The position numbers were made by a program, and so were the translations under genes. This document shows, in pieces, positions 47,150 through 51,595 of a DNA stretch of 51,595 bases. The notes beneath the pieces are model-generated. The model had not been told where the DNA came from. It saw nothing but the letters and a program-made list of their open reading frames with translations, and ran no database searches. Source of the DNA: Yokenella regensburgei ATCC 49455 (GTDB lineage: Bacteria > Pseudomonadota > Gammaproteobacteria > Enterobacterales > Enterobacteriaceae); NCBI RefSeq assembly GCF_000735455.1, contig NZ_JMPS01000037.1, forward strand, positions 1 through 51,595. Reading direction: 5' to 3'. How positions within the stretch are numbered: the stretch's first letter is position 1; each line of letters opens with the position of its first letter.

Positions 47150-47947
47150 ATGAAACTGGATCTGACAGGTAAAGTCGCTGTCGTCAGCGGCTCTACGTCC
47201 GGCATTGGGCAGGGTATCGCCGCCGGGCTTGCCAAAGCGGGCGCCACCGTAGTGGTGGTGGGTCGCAACCAACGTGGTGTTGATGCCGCAATAGCTGCCA
47301 TCACGGCACAAACGCCTGCAGCATTGCTGCGCGGCGTGGTGGCTGACCTTAGCACTGAACGCGGTGTGGCAGAGCTGATTGCAGCGGTCCCCACCGCCGA
47401 CGTGCTGGTCAACAATCTCGGTATTTTCAACGATAAAGACTTCTTTAGCGTTCCGGATGACGAGTGGCTGCACTTCTATAACGTCAACGTGCTGTCGGGC
47501 GTTCGGCTGGCGCGCCACTATGCGCAAGCCATGTCGGACAGCGGATGGGGACGAATCATCTTTGTTTCGTCAGAGTCCGGCGTTGCTATCCCGGGTGACA
47601 TGATCAACTACGGCGTCACCAAAGCGGCCAACCTTGCGGTTTCCCACGGTCTGGCAAAACGCCTGGCGGGTACAGGCGTCACCGTCAACGCCATCCTGCC
47701 CGGGCCGACCTATACCGAAGGGCTGAAAGCGATGCTGGCAGACGCCGCCGCGCAGTCGGGCCGCAGCCCTCGCGAGCAGGCCGATGAGTTTGTCAAAACC
47801 GCGCGTCCAGGCTCCATCATCCAGCGAGCGGCAGACGTCGAGGAAGTGGCGAACCTGGCGGTTTACCTGGCATCTCCGCTCTCGTCGGCAACCACCGGGG
47901 CAGCCCTGCGCGTCGATGGCGGTGTTGTCGACACTCTCACAATGTAA
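47150..47947 (+). CDS. Short-chain dehydrogenase/reductase
   Basis: This 265-residue Rossmann-fold protein has the NAD(P) motif SGSTSGIGQG near residues 13-22, NNLG at about 88, catalytic Ser in FVSSESG and YGVTK as the YxxxK pair. C-terminal TTGAALRVDGGVVDTL is usual for SDRs. VVVGRNQRG after the second strand favours NADP(H). It follows the AKR by 19 bp. The substrate is unknown. Confidence 0.88.
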   Translation: MKLDLTGKVAVVSGSTSGIGQGIAAGLAKAGATVVVVGRNQRGVDAAIAAITAQTPAALLRGVVADLSTERGVAELIAAVPTADVLVNNLGIFNDKDFFSVPDDEWLHFYNVNVLSGVRLARHYAQAMSDSGWGRIIFVSSESGVAIPGDMINYGVTKAANLAVSHGLAKRLAGTGVTVNAILPGPTYTEGLKAMLADAAAQSGRSPREQADEFVKTARPGSIIQRAADVEEVANLAVYLASPLSSATTGAALRVDGGVVDTLTM

Positions 47948-47974
47948 CCCTCACATATTTAAGAGAAAATTATC

Positions 47975-48391
47975 ATGGCTAATACTACTGTATCGATTGA
48001 AATTCCGGCATCCGCCGACAACGTATGGCAACTGATGGGCGGCTTTGACACGCTGCCGGACTGGCTGCCGTTCATTCCGAAAAGTGTCTCTTCTGAAGGT
48101 GGCCGCGTACGCTCTCTGACCACTTCAGACGGTGGCACGGTGATTGAACGTCTGGAAGCGTTTGATAACCGTCAGATGAGCTACACCTACTCCATCATTC
48201 AGGCGCCGTTCCCGGTCGTGAACTACCTCTCTACGATTCAGGTGTTCGCAACCGCCAACGATAACGTCTCCCGCGTGGAGTGGTCCGGTGAATTTACCCC
48301 GGTCAACGTTTCTGATGAAGAAGCCGAGGCGCTGTTTGCAGGTATCTATCGCGACGGTCTTGCGGCGTTGAAAAACAACTTCGTTGCCTGA
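47975..48391 (+). CDS. SRPBCC (START-like) family protein
   Basis: This 138-residue protein fits the polyketide-cyclase/SRPBCC fold: a leading beta-strand TTVSIEIPASADNVWQLMGGFDTLPDWLPFI, then a strand-rich middle (GGTVIERLEAFDNRQMSYTYSI), and a long final helix (DEEAEALFAGIYRDGLAALKNN). These small proteins hold hydrophobic ligands in a central cavity. Here it may bind the operon's substrate. It is 27 bp downstream of the SDR. Confidence 0.82.
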   Translation: MANTTVSIEIPASADNVWQLMGGFDTLPDWLPFIPKSVSSEGGRVRSLTTSDGGTVIERLEAFDNRQMSYTYSIIQAPFPVVNYLSTIQVFATANDNVSRVEWSGEFTPVNVSDEEAEALFAGIYRDGLAALKNNFVA

Positions 48392-48547
48392 CAGCACTCA
48401 GGGCGTTGGCAAAAACCAGCGCCCTATTATGAACAAAAACAGAATAGTCTATTGCCATTTATACCATTTTTGTCATCGAGCAACAGGCGTATTCTTCCCC
48501 CATCGCGTTACTCCACGCCGTTTAATAAATGAATTCTGGATATAGAT

Positions 48548-48760
48548 ATGAAAACCATTACCGCTATTTTTGCTGCTTCTCTGTTATCTGCTGCTGCCTT
48601 TAGTGCTTCAGCACAAAGTATCACCGCCTGTGGTTCAACCCTTGATAGCGCTGAAGCCGCGATTGCGCAGAAAGCCAAAAGCATGAACGCCACTCATTAC
48701 AAAATTACCAGCGCTCGCATGGGCAATACCGTCACCATGAGTGCAGAACTGAATAAATAA
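48548..48760 (+). CDS. Small periplasmic DUF1471 (YdgH/BhsA/McbA-like) protein
   Basis: This 70-residue protein has a Sec signal peptide (MKTITAIFAASLLSAAAFSASA, cleaved before QSITAC) and a short DUF1471-like domain with ATHYKITSARMGNTVTMSAELNK, i.e. ...HYKI. Such proteins respond to acid, copper or peroxide stress and influence biofilm. The gap to the SRPBCC gene is 156 bp, so it probably has its own promoter; the ene reductase starts 18 bp after it. Being secreted, it is out of step with the cytoplasmic enzymes around it. Confidence 0.82.
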   Translation: MKTITAIFAASLLSAAAFSASAQSITACGSTLDSAEAAIAQKAKSMNATHYKITSARMGNTVTMSAELNK

Positions 48761-48778
48761 TCGCGCAAGGAACCCATT

Positions 48779-49879
48779 ATGTTATTTGATAAATATTCGC
48801 TGAATGCACTGCCATTAAATAATCGTATTGTAATGCCGCCGATGACGCGTTCCCGCGCCGGGGCAGGCGATGTTGCAACCGACATGATGGCAGACTACTA
48901 CGCGCAGCGTGCCAGTGCCGGCCTTATCATCAGCGAAGGCACGCAAATCAGTCAGCAGGGTCAGGGCTATGCCTGGACTCCAGGCGTCTACTCCGATGCC
49001 CAGATTGCTGGCTGGAAAAAGGTGACCGACGCAGTGCACCAGGCCGGCGGTAAAATCTTCGCCCAGCTGTGGCACGTTGGCCGCGTGTCACACACGGTTT
49101 TACAACCAAACGGCGCGGCACCGGTCTCTTCTTCCGCCATTCAGGCTGAAGGCGTCAAAGTGTTTGTTGATGTTGAAGGGCGTGGTCCGCAGAACGGCCT
49201 AGGCGAGATGGTGCAACACGCCATGCCGCGTGCGCTGACCCTGGAAGAGATCCCGGCAATCGTCAACGACTATGCCCAGGCCGCACGCAATGCGATTGCC
49301 GCCGGGTTTGACGGTATTGAGCTGCACGGCGCCAACGGTTACCTCATCAACCAGTTTATTGATTCGCAGGCCAACCTGCGTGACGACGAGTACGGCGGCT
49401 CGCTGCAAAACCGTCTTCGCTTCATGAAAGAAGTCGTGGAAGCGGTCTCTGCCGCAATTGGCAAAGAGCGCGTGGGGATCCGTCTGGCACCGCTGACCAC
49501 CCTGATGGGCTCCCGGGACGATACGCCAGAAGCGACCTATCTCGCCGCCGCCAGCGTGCTGAATGCCTTAGGAATTGCCTATATTCATATCGCGGAAGCC
49601 GACTGGGAAGATGCGCCGGTGATGCCTGCAGCTTTCAAAGAAGCACTGCGTATTATCTTCCAGGGCACGCTGATTTACTCAGGTAAATACACCAAAACCC
49701 GCGCGGAAGAAGCGCTGGCAAACGGCTGGGCAGACCTGATTGGTTTTGGTCGTCCGTTTATCGCTAACCCGGACCTGCCGCACCGACTGGCAAACGATTT
49801 GCCGCTGAATACGCCGGTTAAAGAGCAATTCTTCGGCGGCGGTAAAGAGGGTTATCTGGATTATCCGGCACTCGCTTAA
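48779..49879 (+). CDS. Old yellow enzyme family ene reductase (NemA-like)
   Basis: This 366-residue FMN-dependent TIM barrel starts LFDKYSLNALPLNNRIVMPPMTRSRA. The active-site pair His-Asn is in GIELHGANGYLINQFID, with QLWHVGR and DEYGGSLQNRLRF as family signatures. It reduces activated double bonds, nitro compounds or maleimides using NADPH. Resemblance to E. coli NemA (365 residues) is strong, but nemA itself normally lies next to nemR and gloA, so this is a paralogue. It follows the DUF1471 gene by 18 bp and closes the cluster. Confidence 0.9.
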   Translation: MLFDKYSLNALPLNNRIVMPPMTRSRAGAGDVATDMMADYYAQRASAGLIISEGTQISQQGQGYAWTPGVYSDAQIAGWKKVTDAVHQAGGKIFAQLWHVGRVSHTVLQPNGAAPVSSSAIQAEGVKVFVDVEGRGPQNGLGEMVQHAMPRALTLEEIPAIVNDYAQAARNAIAAGFDGIELHGANGYLINQFIDSQANLRDDEYGGSLQNRLRFMKEVVEAVSAAIGKERVGIRLAPLTTLMGSRDDTPEATYLAAASVLNALGIAYIHIAEADWEDAPVMPAAFKEALRIIFQGTLIYSGKYTKTRAEEALANGWADLIGFGRPFIANPDLPHRLANDLPLNTPVKEQFFGGGKEGYLDYPALA

Positions 49880-49907
49880 ATTCCAGAAGACCACTGGATA
49901 ACTTTCC

Positions 49908-49932
49908 GACGCATCCCGGCCAGGGATGCGTC
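49908..49932 (+). terminator. Hairpin after the ene reductase gene
   Basis: GACGCATCCC paired with GGGATGCGTC has a 5-nt loop 28 bp after the stop codon. It is a perfect 10-bp stem but lacks a U-run, so it is a 3' end hairpin or a weak terminator. Confidence 0.55.
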
Positions 49933-50130
49933 ACAATCCAATTCTGAACGACTCCGATTCCCTCACATTAGCCGTTTTCCCCCTTTCCCCTCTGCCTTTT
50001 GTTTTCCTGCCCGAAAGACTCCGTTATCATGTCTGCTACGTCACCATAAAGTGCAATGAGAGTGAAGATGAATGAGAACAACTAACTTCACTAACTCATT
50101 AAAATTTAAGAAAATGGACATCACAAACGG
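49933..50130 (+). promoter_or_regulatory. mutS upstream region
   Basis: No gene is visible in this stretch. It keeps the base composition of the chromosome until about 50070 and should hold the native mutS promoter. A reasonable -10 (TATCAT, 50025-50030) is present, but the -35 is weak (TTTTCC). It lies before the element junction and is therefore the original chromosomal mutS leader. Confidence 0.35.
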
Positions 50131-50250
50131 ATGAGCACAATCGATAATTTAGACGCCTACACGCCAATGATGCAGCAGTACCATTTTTTAGTTGTTAAGC
50201 CCTTGAAATATAAATATAGGTTTATACAAACATTGGTTCTGGTTTACTAA
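50131..50250 (+). pseudogene. mutS: mutS 5' fragment, split by an integrated element
   Basis: The frame opens MSTIDNLDAYTPMMQQY, the invariant N-terminus of DNA mismatch-repair protein MutS (E. coli begins MSAIENFDAHTPMMQQY). After codon 17 (50181) it becomes unrelated, HFLVVKPLKYKYRF..., and stops at 50250, giving 39 residues instead of about 853. The DNA turns strongly AT-rich at the same point. Gene order supports mutS: in E. coli it follows ygbA in this direction. The rest of mutS may lie beyond the right edge of the window, past the inserted element, or may be lost. Without the remainder there is no mismatch-binding or ATPase domain here. Confidence 0.85.
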
Positions 50251-50370
50251 TGGGATACATTTCTACTATTTAGGAGTATGTTGATAATGAGAGTAGTGAA
50301 ACCTTAACAAGCAAAACAGATTAATTAAGAATTTATCAATCTAAATTTACAATAACTAAAGGATATAGTG

Positions 50371-50532
50371 ATGAAGTTAGAAGAGTTGAATACAGGGATA
50401 TCGCATCATGGACAAGATGATGCTGGATTTATTTTTCATAATTTCTTGGTGGCATTTGATAGCACATTTAATCAATCAAATAATATTAAAATAAAAAATT
50501 TTTTTGAAAAAAATAGTCATATTACAAAATGA
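50371..50532 (+). CDS. Hypothetical 53-residue protein in the island
   Basis: ATG at 50371 follows AAGGA with 7-nt spacing, a good ribosome site. The product starts MKLEELNTGISHHGQDDAGF, has an aromatic middle (IFHNFLVAFD) and a lysine-rich tail (NFFEKNSHITK). No signal peptide or clear membrane segment is visible. I do not recognise it. Its end overlaps the antisense integrase remnant by 57 bp, so it may itself be a truncated gene. Confidence 0.4.
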   Translation: MKLEELNTGISHHGQDDAGFIFHNFLVAFDSTFNQSNNIKIKNFFEKNSHITK

Positions 50533-50796
50533 ATATAACTCTGTATAGCTTAAAAAAGTCTTGTTACTTACTCTTTCGAGTATACTTATATTTTCCTTAA
50601 TCAAGTATTTTTCAAAAAGGATCAAAACATAGGCGTTTCTCAATATAGTATTGAACGACTTATTTTTCTGTCGCCCAAGCAAACCAAGATATATATTTTG
50701 ATAGTATAACGGCAGGCCAGAGTTTGAATTTAATATCATACAAAATCTTTCTCCCCCTTTCGTCATTATCTTTTTAACTAAATATTCACTCTTCAT
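50476..50796 (-). pseudogene. Truncated tyrosine recombinase/integrase N-terminus
   Basis: This 106-codon frame reads NSGLPLYYQNIYLGLL, then NTILRNAYVLILFEKYLIKENISI and FLSYTELYSFC. That layout (target-naming strand, SAM-like helices with an N-T-I core, then the FLS-x-x-E-L segment) resembles the N-terminal domain of the large integrases of genomic islands. The catalytic domain with R-H-R-Y is missing, and the frame ends in low-complexity residues (FFKKIFYFNII). I therefore call it a remnant, not a working gene. The assignment is by pattern recognition only. Confidence 0.55.
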
Positions 50797-51311
50797 TGTT
50801 ACCCCATAATTTAATTTTTATTTATAGGTAACATAATTTTTTAGCAAGTTACAAATTTATTTTCCATTATTTTTAACAACCTTATTAATTGCGGCTCCAA
50901 TAACGAATCGGCCATATATTTACTTTAAATAGTAACCAATTGATTTTAAATATTAAAATAGAAGAATGTAATTCATTTTGTAATGTGCAAAATGACAAAT
51001 TGACATTTTTATCAGCTACTAATTTGGTGAACCTTAACTTGTTAATAATAATTTAATTTCCTTTGTATGCTTTCCAAGTCGTATGATATATGATATGTCC
51101 ATGACTGCATTTGAGTGCTACCTACGTCTTAATCATAACGTGACTATAGACATTAATCACTGTAATATAGTAACGTTGATAACCTATTATGAGAGTTTAC
51201 ATTACAGTATCGTTTGTGGCAGTGGTATCGTATTTTATCAATACTCATTTTAGGAAATTTATGGAAAGACTTGTTGACCTATGAAAATGTCATTTTTCTA
51301 AAGGAACAGTG
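50797..51311. other. AT-rich non-coding stretch of the island
   Basis: I see no convincing gene in these 515 bp. The stretch is very AT-rich with short direct words (tatgatatatgatatg at about 51081-51096). An inverted pair, ACTGTAAT (51159-51166) and ATTACAGT (51201-51208), lies about 100 bp ahead of the DUF4238 gene and could be a regulator site or recombinase site. The promoter of the DUF4238 gene should be here but no strong -35/-10 pair stands out. Confidence 0.4.
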
Positions 51312-51595
51312 ATGGAATTTAAAGATATTGATTTAAAAAAAAGACAACATTATGTACCACAGTTTTACTTATCTCATTGGCTCGGTCGAGAAGGTATATT
51401 TGTGCGGAATAATATATCTAAAAAGTCCTACCCACAAAAAAACACCAAAGAGATTGCTGAAGAAAACTATTTCTATGGTATAAAGATGGACGATGTCGTA
51501 TGGGACCTGTTATTATATAAATATTCTGATGACATAGATTCCAATCCATATCTTAAAACTCTATTTAATGATTTTGCGTTGTTAAAAAGATGCTG
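51312..51595 (+). CDS. DUF4238 domain-containing protein (N-terminal part, runs off the window)
   Basis: ATG at 51312 follows AAGGA with 7-nt spacing and opens a frame of at least 94 codons with no stop before the edge. The start MEFKDIDLKKRQHYVPQFYLSHW carries the K-R-Q-H-Y-V-P-Q-F-Y-L signature of DUF4238 proteins, followed by GREGIFVRNNISKKSYPQ and NTKEIAEENYFYG. The function of this family is not established; members are often found in mobile or accessory regions. The gene is unfinished in the window, so its length is unknown. Confidence 0.8.
   Translation, partial: MEFKDIDLKKRQHYVPQFYLSHWLGREGIFVRNNISKKSYPQKNTKEIAEENYFYGIKMDDVVWDLLLYKYSDDIDSNPYLKTLFNDFALLKRC

Larger units (their letters stand above)
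50182..51595. mobile_element. Left end of an integrated genomic island inserted in mutS
   Basis: From 50182 to the window edge the sequence is markedly AT-rich, roughly one-third G+C by eye, against GC-rich flanking genes. It contains a truncated tyrosine-recombinase-like N-terminus (50476-50796), a 53-residue orphan and the start of a DUF4238 gene. The junction is at or next to tgcagcagtacc in mutS. The right end, any direct repeat and any active integrase are outside the window. An inverted pair TTGTTAAG (50192) / CTTAACAA (50303) near the end could be recombinase arm sites, but that is a guess. Confidence 0.75.

Noticed and set aside
50797-51311. Search for a CRISPR array in the AT-rich end region
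   Set aside because: Short similar words are present but no regularly spaced repeats of 20 bp or more were seen here or elsewhere in the window.

Overview
The window is chromosomal DNA of a member of the Enterobacteriaceae that is not Escherichia coli itself. Gene order follows the E. coli recA-norRVW-hyp-fhlA-mutS backbone (serV/argV-type tRNAs, csrA, alaS, recX, recA, pncC, mltB, srlQ, norR, norVW, hypF, hydN, ascGFB, hycI, hypABCDE, fhlA, ygbA, mutS). Differences from E. coli point to an Enterobacter/Kosakonia/Cedecea-like relative; I cannot name the species from sequence alone.

Layout. 1-1016: tRNA-Arg and tRNA-Ser with an rtT-like spacer repeat, then csrA. 1017-5992: alaS, recX, recA with its LexA box, and pncC. 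6087-8715: a Zur-box-controlled zinc-type ABC transporter operon that starts with a 35-residue membrane peptide; it sits where E. coli has nothing. 8755-15392: mltB, srlQ (without the sorbitol operon), norR and norVW with three NorR enhancers. 15430-16135: a HigB/HigA-like toxin-antitoxin pair with two operators. 16264-20347: a 56-residue orphan, a NiCoT nickel transporter, hypF and hydN. 20440-24550: the ascG / ascFB beta-glucoside locus.

24603-43767 is the heart of the window: a compact formate-hydrogenlyase locus in which a complete hydrogenase-4 operon (hyfABCDEFGHIJ) occupies the place of the hyc operon. It is flanked by hycI (maturation protease), a relocated and N-terminally short hyfR-like activator, hypABCDE and fhlA. 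Sigma-54 promoters precede hyfA, hypA and hydN, and a shared TTTGTGACGATG word in their upstream regions is the likely FhlA/HyfR site. A tandem-TOBE molybdate-binding protein follows fhlA, and the nickel importer is linked to hypF. Metal supply, maturation, regulation and catalysis are therefore clustered.

44273-49879: ygbA behind an NsrR-type site, a SymE-like gene, and a LysR-AKR-SDR-SRPBCC-DUF1471-ene reductase cluster with a CRP site. 

50131-51595: mutS begins but reads only 17 MutS-like codons (ending TPMMQQY) before the DNA becomes strikingly AT-rich. An integrated element has split mutS near its 5' end. The visible part of the element holds a truncated integrase N-terminus, a small orphan ORF and the start of a DUF4238 gene. 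This mutS interruption is the most consequential observation, because it could make the strain a mutator or place mismatch repair under control of a mobile element.
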